Both the position numbers and the translations under genes were made by a program. The notes below the pieces were generated by a model. It was not told the origin of the DNA. It made no database searches and was given only the letters and a program-made list of their open reading frames with translations. A DNA stretch of 64,000 bases. Source: Suilimivivens sp963638365. GTDB taxonomy: Bacteria; Bacillota; Clostridia; Lachnospirales; Lachnospiraceae. The DNA lies in assembly GCA_963638365.1 (NCBI GenBank), contig CAVHRK010000037.1, positions 26,013-90,012 of the forward strand. The letters are read 5' to 3'. Of this stretch, positions 25,798 through 33,748 are shown piece by piece (within the stretch, counting starts at the first letter, position 1; the number at the start of each line of letters is the position of its first letter).

Positions 25798-27675
25798 TTA
25801 TTTGGAAAGTGGTTCTTCGGAAGGCTCCGGTAGTTGGAGTTTTACGACCTTCCGGTCATAGGTAAGGATTCCGTTGACCTCTTCTTCAATATCCGATACC
25901 TGAGTATAAACGGCACCGCTTAAGCCCTGTTCCCGCAGAGGGAGGAGGGCTTCTTTTATGAGAGTATCATAAGCTTTTGAAAATTCTTCCTTTGTCTCAT
26001 AACGTTTGTAACCGAAGATTCGCTCCACGCTGCTGTGTCCATCGATGTGGCAGGCGAAGCCGCCATATTCGGACAGGAAGAAAGCACGGTTCTTCTTATG
26101 CTTTTTCCATTCTCCTGCAGTAACCTTGAGCCGCCGGAAGTAATTGTGTACGCTGATAAAGTCTCCGGCCCCCTGATCGAACCAGCCGCTTGCCGCATCA
26201 ATGAGGCGTGTCGGATCCTGTGTGTGGATGGATTCTGCAATGCGTGCGGAATCGAACTGTCCCCAGCCTTCGTTAAAAGGACACCAGATGGCAATGGAGG
26301 GGAAGAATTTCAGGTAATCGATCATATCGGCCAGTTCCTCTTCCCACTCGTCACGGGCATTCTCATCCTCTCTTGCAAAAAGATGGTAAGCCTGATCCGA
26401 GATGTGGCGTGCCAAAGAGGGGCATACCGTGGGCAGATAGTTGATAAACGGCATCCGGTATTGGCCGCCGCCATTAATCATATCCTGGCAGACGATCATG
26501 CCAAGGCGGTCACAGTGGTAGTACCACCTTGCGGATTCTACCTTTAAATGCTTACGCATCATATTGAAGCCTAACTTTTTCATGGTGGTGATGTCATAGA
26601 GCAATGCTTCATCGGAGGGAGCGGTCATCAATCCGTCCGACCAGTAGCCCTGATCTAAGACACCCATGAGGAAATAGGGCTTGTGATTGAGACAGAAGAC
26701 CGGTTTGTCTTCGGATAATTCAATGGTATAGGTGCGGAGGGCAAAGTAAGTCTTCACCTCGTCTTTGCCTAAAGCTACGGTTACCGGGTAAAGCGCCGGG
26801 ATTTCCGGAGTCCATGGGAAAAACAGTTCATCCGGAATGGAAACAGTAAAATCATAGGACTGGGACTGTGCATGATGCTTGTGTACATCGGTAAGATCAC
26901 TCTTCGGAGTCAGGGACTGCTGGAACAATACCTGTTTTTCATCCGGTGTCATGACACAGATGCGCAGCATCGGAAGCGCATCACACAGGGCGGTATCGAC
27001 TTCGATAAAAACCTCCTGCCGGTCAAAGTCCGGTTCTATGGTAATATGCTCAATGTGGGTGGCGGGAATCCATTCCATCCAGACGGTCTGCCAGATGCCG
27101 CTCTGTGCCGTATAAAAGATACCGCCACGCTTTAAAATCTGCTTGCCGCGGCTCTGGGGGCTCGCATCGCTTGGATCGCTGACACGTACCATCAGTTCAT
27201 TTTCACCTTTTTCCAGAAAATCCGTAATGTCGCAGTCGATGGGAAGATACCCGCCGCGGTGGGATGTCACCTTGTTACCGTTGAGAAAAATATCGGCTTC
27301 GTAGTCAATCGCACCGAAATGCAGGATCAGCCGGCTGCCATTAAAGAGATCCATTTCATCAACCGGGAGCAGGCGGCGGTACCAGAGGTATTCCTCCGGT
27401 TGCAGCTGGCGTTCCACGCCTGACAGGATCGCTTCCGGGGAAAAAGGAACGAGAATCTGGCCATCGTAGCTGTCGGGGAACCCCTTTTTCGACTGAATGG
27501 CATAATCCCATAGGCCATTTAAGTTGATATAGGATGGGCGCTCAAACTGGGGGCGCGGGTATTCCGTAAGTACCTTATCCTTTGAGAGCGTTTCTCCAAA
27601 GGGAGTTGTGAGACGCTCTAAGGGGTCTTCGTTATGCGGCTTAATAATGCTTCGCAGCGCATCCTTGAAGTCCAT
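25798..27675 (-). CDS. Glycoside hydrolase family 2 (intracellular beta-glycosidase)
   Basis: A 625-residue enzyme without signal peptide: N-terminal sugar-binding domain (YINLNGLWDYAIQSKKGFPD, LFNGSRLILHFGAIDYEADI), immunoglobulin-like domain, and TIM barrel (MMRKHLKVESARWYYHCDRL). The acid/base is Glu469 in WCPFNEGWGQ and the nucleophile is Glu536 in FLSEYGGFA. It belongs to the GH2 branch with beta-galactosidases and beta-glucuronidases; substrate unclear. The ATG at 27675 is preferred over 27684 because GAAAGG lies at a proper distance only from the former. It is monocistronic and divergent from the YlmH gene. Confidence 0.88.
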   Translation of the reverse strand: MDFKDALRSIIKPHNEDPLERLTTPFGETLSKDKVLTEYPRPQFERPSYINLNGLWDYAIQSKKGFPDSYDGQILVPFSPEAILSGVERQLQPEEYLWYRRLLPVDEMDLFNGSRLILHFGAIDYEADIFLNGNKVTSHRGGYLPIDCDITDFLEKGENELMVRVSDPSDASPQSRGKQILKRGGIFYTAQSGIWQTVWMEWIPATHIEHITIEPDFDRQEVFIEVDTALCDALPMLRICVMTPDEKQVLFQQSLTPKSDLTDVHKHHAQSQSYDFTVSIPDELFFPWTPEIPALYPVTVALGKDEVKTYFALRTYTIELSEDKPVFCLNHKPYFLMGVLDQGYWSDGLMTAPSDEALLYDITTMKKLGFNMMRKHLKVESARWYYHCDRLGMIVCQDMINGGGQYRMPFINYLPTVCPSLARHISDQAYHLFAREDENARDEWEEELADMIDYLKFFPSIAIWCPFNEGWGQFDSARIAESIHTQDPTRLIDAASGWFDQGAGDFISVHNYFRRLKVTAGEWKKHKKNRAFFLSEYGGFACHIDGHSSVERIFGYKRYETKEEFSKAYDTLIKEALLPLREQGLSGAVYTQVSDIEEEVNGILTYDRKVVKLQLPEPSEEPLSK

Positions 27676-27856
27676 AGTATCCATCCTTTCCCAATTGCAA
27701 TAAACTATGTTGATGTCATAAGATTACCTCATGATATCGTTTTGTGAGGTTCTGCATTGTCCTCATTTATGGTACAATGAGCTTTAGAGAAAATTTCTCT
27801 ATTGGATATAGTATAGCACAGAATAAAGAAGAGCAACAAAAGAAAGAGGAAATTCA

Positions 27857-28591
27857 TTGAAAAACGAAGAAGATCAGATATTAAGGAAGCATTTTACCGA
27901 TCTGGCGCGGAAAGCGGATCAGAGTCATATTGCAACCTTTACAGGTTTCCTAAGCCTGCCGGAGCAGTCCGTCTTTTATTCCATGGACTTTTCATATATA
28001 TCATACTGTGTTTTCGGAGGTCAGGAGGGATGTGAACGGGCGGTGATCCGGTTTGGTGAGGAATGGGAATTCCCGATCTGCTGTATCAGAATCGCACCGT
28101 TAATGAATAAGTTTGCAGATGCACTGACGCACCGGGATTTTCTGGGGGCGCTGATGAATCTTGGAATTGAACGGAGTACGTTGGGAGATATTTATATTGA
28201 GGACAAGACGGGGTATCTGTTCTGCCTGAAAAGCATGGCAGATTACATTATCGAGAATCTTACACGGATCCGGCATACAAGCGTGCAGTGTACAGTCTGC
28301 GAGGAGCCGCCGACCTTTTTACAGAAGGAGCCGGAGGAAAAGCTTATCCAGATCAGTTCCGAGCGGACAGATGCACTGATTGCGGGGGTGTATCATCTTT
28401 CCCGGACGGAGAGTAATGAGCTGTTCCGGGAGCAGAAAGTGTTTGTCAACGGAAGACTGTGTGAGAATAACAGCCGGGCATTGAAGGAGGGTGATCAGAT
28501 TACCGTCCGCGGCTATGGCAGGTTTGCTTATGAAGGGGCAAAGGGCTTAAGCAAGAAAGGAAAAGTGAATGTGAGGGTTCTGGTATGGTGA
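27857..28591 (+). CDS. S4-domain RNA-binding protein, YlmH-like
   Basis: A 244-residue protein. The C-terminal 70 residues form an S4 RNA-binding domain (RTDALIAGVYHLSRTESNEL, KVFVNGRLCENNSRALKEGD). The N-terminal two-thirds (HFTDLARKADQSHIATFTGF, MNLGIERSTLGDIYI) matches YlmH of the divisome/ribosome-rescue family. Related YlmH proteins have been linked to peptidyl-tRNA handling in ribosome quality control. Start is TTG 27857, with GAGGAAA upstream. It overlaps the next gene by 7 bases. Confidence 0.87.
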   Translation: MKNEEDQILRKHFTDLARKADQSHIATFTGFLSLPEQSVFYSMDFSYISYCVFGGQEGCERAVIRFGEEWEFPICCIRIAPLMNKFADALTHRDFLGALMNLGIERSTLGDIYIEDKTGYLFCLKSMADYIIENLTRIRHTSVQCTVCEEPPTFLQKEPEEKLIQISSERTDALIAGVYHLSRTESNELFREQKVFVNGRLCENNSRALKEGDQITVRGYGRFAYEGAKGLSKKGKVNVRVLVW

Positions 28592-29514
28592 TGCTACAGC
28601 AGATGATCGTGATGTTTCTGATGATGGCGGTGGGCTATTTATGTTATAAGAAGCAGATTCTTACCGAAGAGGTAAGCAAAAAGGTTTCGGCGATTGTGGT
28701 GAATGTGGCCAATCCCTGTATGATTTTAAGCAGTGCATTGACGGACCAGAAGATGCAGGGAAAGGAGCTGCTGCAGACGCTTGCGATTGTGGTGTTCATG
28801 TATGTGTTTTTACTTGTCCTGGCACAGCTTCTTCCAAAGATTCTGCGCATACGGAAGGAGAGCCGTGGAGCCTATGCAGCCATGGTCGTTTTTGCCAATA
28901 TCGGATTTATGGGCTTTCCGATTTTGTCTGCCATGTATGGAAATGGGGCACTTTTATATGGATCTGTTTTCCAGATTCCGTTTAATATTCTGATTTATAC
29001 CTATGGAGTGGCGGTGCTGACAACAAAGCCGGATGCCGGCGGAAAGGCAGAGCTTGATAGAATAGAAATGCTTAAGAAGATCTTCAATATCGGAGTGATC
29101 GCCTGTATTGCCGCTATGCTGATTTACTTTCTGCAGATTCCGGTGCCTTCTTTTTTGCAGGCATTCATTACGAATCTGGGGAATCTTACGGCTCCGTTAA
29201 GCATGATGATTATTGGAGCATCCCTTGCACAGATGCCGTTAAAGGAGCTGTTTCTGGATGGAAAGCTGCTGGTATTTTCTTTGGTGAAGCTGTTGCTTCT
29301 TCCGGCAATCTGGATGCTTATGGTGAATCGTGTGGTAGAGCAGGAAATTTTGCGGGGCGTGTGCCTTGTGATGATGGCAACTCCGGCGGGAAGTATGACG
29401 GCGATGCTCGCCCAGCAGTATGGCGGAGACTATGAAACGGTTTCCCGTGGCGTGGCACTTACCACGGTGCTGTCCGTCGTTACCATGCCGATTCTGGCTG
29501 CGTTTTTCCTGTGA
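28585..29514 (+). CDS. AEC-family transporter (auxin efflux carrier-like)
   Basis: A 309-residue protein with about ten membrane helices in two halves; VVNVANPCMILSSAL and VMMATPAGSMTAMLAQQYGGD are typical AEC motifs. Bacterial members carry organic acids such as malate or malonate. The ATG at 28585 is 7 bases after GAGGG and overlaps the end of the YlmH gene, so the two are co-translated. The substrate cannot be told from sequence. Confidence 0.88.
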   Translation: MVMLQQMIVMFLMMAVGYLCYKKQILTEEVSKKVSAIVVNVANPCMILSSALTDQKMQGKELLQTLAIVVFMYVFLLVLAQLLPKILRIRKESRGAYAAMVVFANIGFMGFPILSAMYGNGALLYGSVFQIPFNILIYTYGVAVLTTKPDAGGKAELDRIEMLKKIFNIGVIACIAAMLIYFLQIPVPSFLQAFITNLGNLTAPLSMMIIGASLAQMPLKELFLDGKLLVFSLVKLLLLPAIWMLMVNRVVEQEILRGVCLVMMATPAGSMTAMLAQQYGGDYETVSRGVALTTVLSVVTMPILAAFFL

Positions 29515-29635
29515 ACGGAAGTAACTGTAATGTTATAAAGAGCTATTTGAGGAGTGGAATGGTTGGCATCAGAATGGTGGATTATAAACAGAAATAATCT
29601 TTAACATATCCTAATTTTGGTATAAGGACAAGAAC

Positions 29636-29675
29636 TCCCGGCATATTTTGTATAAAAAATATACCGGGAATTTTT
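29636..29675 (+). terminator. Terminator abutting the deacetylase start codon
   Basis: TCCCGG-ATATTTT / AAAAAATAT-CCGGGA hairpin (29636-29669), then TTTTT ending directly at the ATG at 29676. It terminates the YlmH-AEC operon and also contains the only purine-rich stretch before the next gene. Confidence 0.75.
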
Positions 29676-30566
29676 ATGAACAAATACATAGAAAAATGGA
29701 AACAGATGGGGAAAAATCTGACGGACGGCCTGCATGTGCATTGGAAGGAAGAATGGAAGAGACAAAGCGGGGAGAAGCGTCCGGATTATCAGAAAAGAGT
29801 CTGCATGCTGCTTTTGCGTAATACGGCATTTTTGCTTGCAGCAGTTGCACTTCTGCGTGGAGCAGTGGTATTCTTCGGAGACAGCGTGCATGCAAGCAAC
29901 ACGGTTGGAAACCGGGAACTACCGATTTACTGCGTGAAAACAGATGAGGCAGATGGAAAGAAGATTGCGCTTACCTTTGATGCGGCATGGGGAAATGAGG
30001 ATACGAAGAAGATACTAGAAATTCTCAAAAAGAATAATGTGAAAGTGACCTTTTTTATGACCGGCGGCTGGGTAGAGAGCTATCCGGAGGACGTCAAGGC
30101 CATCCTCGCAGATGGGCATGATCTGGGAAATCACAGCGAAAATCATAAGAATATGAGTCAGATTTCCGATGAGGAGAAGAAAGAGGAGCTGATGAAGGTT
30201 CATGAAAAGGTCCGGGAGCTGACCGGTTATGAAATGTTTCTGTTTCGTCCACCGTATGGGGATTATGATAATGCGGTAATTAAGGTCGCAAGGGAGTGTG
30301 GATATTACCCGATTCAATGGGACGTGGATTCTCTGGACTGGAAGGATTACGGAGTGGATTCCATCATTAAGACCGTTACCGGACATAAGCATCTGGGAAG
30401 CGGATCAATTATTTTGTGCCATAATGGAGCAAAATTTACTGCGGAGGCGCTGGATACGCTGATTCAGAATCTGAAGGACCAGGGATATACCTTTGTGCCA
30501 CTGTCGGAACTGATTTACAGGGATCATTATCATCTGGATCATGAGGGAAGACAGATTAAGGATTAG
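29676..30566 (+). CDS. Polysaccharide deacetylase (CE4, PdaB/YlxY-like)
   Basis: A 296-residue protein. A short basic N-terminus is followed by one membrane/signal helix (about 46-70, MLLLRNTAFLLAAVALLRGA), so the enzyme faces outside the membrane. The NodB domain keeps the motifs LTFDAAWGNED (TFDAAWG variant as in spore-type deacetylases), HSENHKNM for metal His pairs, FRPPYGDYD, WDVDSLDWKDYG and ILCHNGA. It would N-deacetylate peptidoglycan or a related glycan. The start is uncertain: ATG 29676 abuts a terminator with no normal RBS; later in-frame ATGs have no better site. Confidence 0.87.
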   Translation: MNKYIEKWKQMGKNLTDGLHVHWKEEWKRQSGEKRPDYQKRVCMLLLRNTAFLLAAVALLRGAVVFFGDSVHASNTVGNRELPIYCVKTDEADGKKIALTFDAAWGNEDTKKILEILKKNNVKVTFFMTGGWVESYPEDVKAILADGHDLGNHSENHKNMSQISDEEKKEELMKVHEKVRELTGYEMFLFRPPYGDYDNAVIKVARECGYYPIQWDVDSLDWKDYGVDSIIKTVTGHKHLGSGSIILCHNGAKFTAEALDTLIQNLKDQGYTFVPLSELIYRDHYHLDHEGRQIKD

Positions 30567-30605
30567 ACGGTTGAAAATGGAAATTTGAAATGGATATGAC
30601 GATAG

Positions 30606-30642
30606 AAAACAAGCTGCTTTAAATATAAACAGCTTGTTTTTA
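30606..30642. terminator. Bidirectional terminator between deacetylase and XRE gene
   Basis: AAAACAAGCTG pairs with CAGCTTGTTTT (11 bp) over a 13-base AT-rich loop. It is followed by T on the plus strand and preceded by A, serving the two convergent genes. Confidence 0.82.
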
Positions 30643-30686
30643 TTGTACGTTTATAGTGGTTATAGAGACAAAGAAAATATCTGAGG

Positions 30687-30980
30687 TTAATTCATATTGG
30701 CGATTAGTTCCCGGAGAATTTTTATCTGATGATCATTTAAATGTTCTACATTAATTGTATGTGAACTGTCATCTTTGTAGGAGCGTCCTAAAATATAGTC
30801 GGTAGAAACGTGATAAATGTCGGCAAGGGCAATTAATTTTTCCAGACTGGGTTTACGTTCCTGTTTTTCATAGGCGCTAATGAGTGCAGGAGTAACGCCG
30901 ATTTGTCTGGCGACAAAACTTTGTGAGTAATTATTTTTGAGACGCAGATTGATTAGGCGTTCTGACATTGTATTATCCAT
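30687..30980 (-). CDS. XRE-family helix-turn-helix regulator
   Basis: A 97-residue protein: Cro/C1-type HTH (MSERLINLRLKNNYSQSFVA, IGVTPALISAYEKQERKPSL) followed by the short sensor-like end STDYILGRS and a C-terminal helix. The start at 30980 has AAAGGAG 8 bases upstream; a longer ATG start at 30998 lacks one. It is divergent from an unknown lipoprotein gene, and a 31-bp palindrome lies in the gap. Probably a local repressor of both genes. AT-rich, accessory-type region. Confidence 0.9.
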   Translation of the reverse strand: MDNTMSERLINLRLKNNYSQSFVARQIGVTPALISAYEKQERKPSLEKLIALADIYHVSTDYILGRSYKDDSSHTINVEHLNDHQIKILRELIANMN

Positions 30981-31023
30981 CGGTATAACTCCTTTCAACT
31001 TTTAGTTTAAAGTAGATATATAT

Positions 31024-31082
31024 ACTAATGGTTTAAATTAAATAAACTATTAGTTGAAAATTTAAATAGAACATGATATATT
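31024..31082 (+). promoter_or_regulatory. Operator palindrome and promoter of the lipoprotein gene
   Basis: ACTAATGGTTTA (31024-31035) and TAAACTATTAGT (31043-31054) form an inverted repeat with one mismatch and a 7-base AT spacer. It abuts the promoter TTGAAA (31054-31059), 17 bases, TATATT (31077-31082). A similar half-site (TTAGTTTA) occurs near 31005. Likely binding sites of the XRE protein. Confidence 0.7.
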
Positions 31083-31143
31083 AAAATACAAATAAAAAAG
31101 TTGCATCAAAATATACGTTAGGATTAAAGTGGAGGTATTAATC

Positions 31144-31746
31144 ATGAAAAAAAGTAATTTAAGCGTATTTGTAGCATTTACAATATTATGGTTGTCTATT
31201 ATTACTGCATGCAGTTCAAGTCAGGCAGTAGAACCTACTTCTATAACAGAAGATGTAGAGGAGGATAGCAAAGAAAAAACACCAATACTCTCAGAATCGG
31301 TGACGACTAAAATGACAGAGGATAATGTGGAATCAAGTTCAGAATCGCTGGCAGAGCCAGTAGTATATGAAGGAATTGATATGGAATCTGTACTTCCGGG
31401 GGAGCAATGGGTTGCTTCCTTTAAAGGAATTGTTCATGAGCCTAAGCTGGTAGTGTTCAATGATGAAACTAATAAGAAAATCATTGTTGAAGAAGGACAG
31501 GAGATAGAGTTTTCATTCACTGATAAAATTGCCATTTTTATACCGGACGGACATACAGGTGGATATGTTGCAAACAAAGGATATGTTTTGCTTAACGGAT
31601 ATGGAAATTATAATTCTTCTGGAATAACGGTGTTAGATACATTAGCTTCTAACAGAAAAAAGGGTGATAGTGTGCCGTTAGAGGTCACAATAGAATATGA
31701 TGGGGAAAAGATGACCTTATCTGCTATATTAAATTTAGTTGAATAG
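31144..31746 (+). CDS. Predicted lipoprotein of unknown function
   Basis: A 200-residue protein with a lipoprotein signal peptide (lipobox IITAC, Cys at about 23). A Ser/Thr/Glu-rich tether runs to about residue 80, then a compact beta-rich domain (about 85-200) containing QWVASFKGIVHEPKLVVF and SFTDKIAIFIPDGHTGGYVA. I do not recognise the domain. It starts at ATG 31144, 8 bases after GGAGG. It is divergent from the XRE gene and under an operator-like palindrome. It sits in an AT-rich patch and looks like an accessory surface protein. Confidence 0.75.
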   Translation: MKKSNLSVFVAFTILWLSIITACSSSQAVEPTSITEDVEEDSKEKTPILSESVTTKMTEDNVESSSESLAEPVVYEGIDMESVLPGEQWVASFKGIVHEPKLVVFNDETNKKIIVEEGQEIEFSFTDKIAIFIPDGHTGGYVANKGYVLLNGYGNYNSSGITVLDTLASNRKKGDSVPLEVTIEYDGEKMTLSAILNLVE

Positions 31747-31936
31747 TTTGTAATTATTTATTTTATTTATCTAGTTATGAAAACAGAAGTTTTCTGAAAT
31801 CCATGCTTTTAAATCACATTCTAAAAATTGAAGAGGCAGGAGGAAGGAAAGTAGCTGTGCGTTTGGATGATCGGGATGAATGTTTTATAAACGTTGAGCA
31901 ATCATTTTCTATCCTTCTGCAAAGGGAGGAAGAGAA

Positions 31937-32548
31937 ATGGAAGAAACAAAAGTACAGAGAAATTATAAAGATACGGTAAGCAGGATGTTGTTCCGGGAGC
32001 CGGAGAAAAGGCTTCTAAGGTTATCGGAAGCATTTGAAGTACCAACAGAGGATCCGGAACTGGAATTGAAGGTAACGATCCTGAACATTAATCCTGAGAT
32101 GAATGAAGAATTGAAGGAAAAATGTCCGGTGTTAAAGCAATATACCCAGTATGTAGAGCAGGTTCGATATAATAGTGCAGGTATGCCTTTGGAGCAGGCC
32201 GTGGAAGAAGCGATCGAATACTGTATCAGACATGATATATTGAAGGATTTTTTGTTAAAGCAAAGGGCTGAGGTAGTGAAGATGAGTATTTTTGAATATG
32301 ATGAGGAACGTGAAATCGAGTTGATTCGCAAAGATGAACGAGAGATCGGGGAGAGGATTGGAATAGAAAAGGAACATCAGAACACTCAAAAAGAGCGGGA
32401 GAACGCTATTCAGTCTATCATCTCGGTGTATAAAGAAACAAAGAGTAGTCCGGAACAGGCGGTTCAAAAGCTGATGCAGCTTTATCAATTAAATGAAGAG
32501 CAGGCAAAAGAGAAGGTTGCTTTCTATTGGAAGATGCAGTCTGTTTAG
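31937..32548 (+). pseudogene. Rpn/PD-(D/E)XK nuclease-family protein lacking its catalytic core
   Basis: A 203-codon open frame with a good RBS (GGGAGG). The first 25 residues (RNYKDTVSRMLFREPEK) are the conserved N-terminus of the Rpn/PDDEXK transposase-like nuclease family. From about residue 28 the sequence jumps to the family's C-terminal half: LSEAFEVPTEDPELELKVTI, LNINPEMNEELKEK, AIEYCIRHDILKDFL, RAEVVKMSIFEYDEE. The region between, which carries the D...ExK active site and the VEHQS-type motif in full-length relatives (about 300 residues), is missing in frame. So the product is probably stable but catalytically dead. A charged helical tail follows. Confidence 0.72.
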
Positions 32549-32692
32549 TAGGAAACCGGTATTTATAAATAAGTATTTTTGAATTACAGCATGATATGTT
32601 GATTGTGTTACAATATAAGATATTGCGATATGTATCTTCTATTTATACAATAGAGACAAGAAGGAAATCTTTGTTAAATGGAGGAGAAACAC

Positions 32693-32789
32693 ATGAATTG
32701 TAAATTGACAGTCAACACCGACCTACTATGCGGATATGCGTCGTAAGAACGGATTTGAGGAACCGTTTGGAATTAAACTGTGGTTTTAA
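32693..32789 (+). pseudogene. Deletion scar of a GH51-type alpha-L-arabinofuranosidase
   Basis: An intact GGAGG site precedes ATG 32693, whose first codons read MNCKLTVNTD, like the start of GH51 arabinofuranosidases. The next bases, in another frame (32721-32786), read TYYADMRRKNGFEEPFGIKLWF then stop (32787). This resembles the GH51 segment before the catalytic KLWCLGNE motif. The junction is near 32720. Everything between, and the catalytic half, is gone. The assignment is by recollection of family motifs over a short stretch. Confidence 0.6.
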
Positions 32790-32908
32790 AGATGTTTTAT
32801 ATGGCACAGGCAGATAGAGAAACGGCGTACCTATAGTGGTGCGCTGTTTTGTTGTTATTGACCGGACAGATATAATTGAGACAGGAATAAAATTATTATA
32901 AAAAACAG

Positions 32909-32960
32909 TTTACCGAAAATAAAAATCAAGTTATAATGGACATGCGCAAAACCTGTCCAT
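32909..32960 (+). promoter_or_regulatory. Promoter and palindrome upstream of the LytTR regulator
   Basis: TTTACC-17-TATAAT promoter. A 7-bp inverted repeat (ATGGACA / TGTCCAT, 11-base spacer) starts inside the -10 box and covers the start site. It could be an operator or a 5' leader hairpin. Confidence 0.5.
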
Positions 32961-33031
32961 ATGTAAAGGCGGCGAAAAGCGCAGGATGCAGGGGGAAATA
33001 GAAGCGGAAGTGGAAAAGGAACTATATAAGC

Positions 33032-33748
33032 ATGACAATTTATATCTGTGACGATTCCAAGAGTGACCTGCTGCGGTTGAACCATCATCTGCAGGAGTAT
33101 CTGTCACATCTGGATCAGAAGATTGCGATAGAAGCTTTTCAGTCCGGAGAAGAACTTCTTCGGCGGTATGAGGAAACGATTGAGAAACCATCTCTTATTT
33201 TTCTGGATATTTATATGGATGATCCGGATGGGATGAGTGTGGCACATACGCTTCGTAAGGAGCATTATGAAGGCGGTCTGATTTTTACGACAAGCTCGAT
33301 GGAGCATGCCATGGACAGTTATAATGTGGATGCCCTGTATTATCTGCAAAAGCCTTATAACCATGAGGACTTTATGAATGCGATCCACCGCTGTACATCC
33401 ATCTTTGAAGGAACCTCGAAGCTGTACCGGGTAAATGTGCAGGGGAAGGAGTTACAGATTCCTCTCAGGGATATTCTGTACTTTGAAACAGGCCGTCATG
33501 TGACATTGATTCATACGCTCACCGATACGATTTCCATAACGAAGGTGTTGTCCGAAGTCTGTGAAGATTTTGAACAGAATTCGGAATTTATCAGAGTAGG
33601 ACGCAGTTACCTGATCAACCGCCTGTATGTCCGCAACGTGGATCAGACAGAGGTTGAAATGATGAACTCGGCTGTAATTCCGATTCCGGTCCGGCTTCAA
33701 AAGGAGATCCGGCAGCAGTTTAAGGAAGACAGGTTTTTAAAGACGTAA
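33032..33748 (+). CDS. LytTR-family response regulator
   Basis: A 238-residue two-component regulator. The receiver domain (1-120) shows YICDDSKSD acidic pocket, phospho-Asp in LIFLDIYMDDPDG and the LQKP loop Lys. The LytTR DNA-binding domain (about 135-235) has IPLRDILYFETGRHVTLIHT and FIRVGRSYLINRLYVRNVD. Such regulators often control peptide-signalling or surface genes and bind direct repeats. No cognate membrane kinase of the AgrC/LytS type is adjacent; the convergent hybrid kinase has its own receiver and Hpt. The 3' ends of the two overlap by 29 bases. Confidence 0.93.
   Translation: MTIYICDDSKSDLLRLNHHLQEYLSHLDQKIAIEAFQSGEELLRRYEETIEKPSLIFLDIYMDDPDGMSVAHTLRKEHYEGGLIFTTSSMEHAMDSYNVDALYYLQKPYNHEDFMNAIHRCTSIFEGTSKLYRVNVQGKELQIPLRDILYFETGRHVTLIHTLTDTISITKVLSEVCEDFEQNSEFIRVGRSYLINRLYVRNVDQTEVEMMNSAVIPIPVRLQKEIRQQFKEDRFLKT

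Larger units (their letters stand above)
32549..33031. other. 483-base gap: GH51 scar, hairpin and response-regulator promoter
   Basis: AT-rich interval with no intact gene. It holds the GH51 scar (32693-32789), then the promoter TTTACC (32909-32914), 17 bases, TATAAT (32932-32937) for the LytTR gene. The inverted repeat ATGGACA/TGTCCAT (32936-32942 and 32954-32960) covers the predicted transcript start. Nothing else is evident. Confidence 0.7.

Noticed and set aside
30600..33000. AT-rich patch as a prophage or integrative element
   Set aside because: No integrase, att repeats, phage structural genes or tRNA junction; only a regulator, lipoprotein and remnants.
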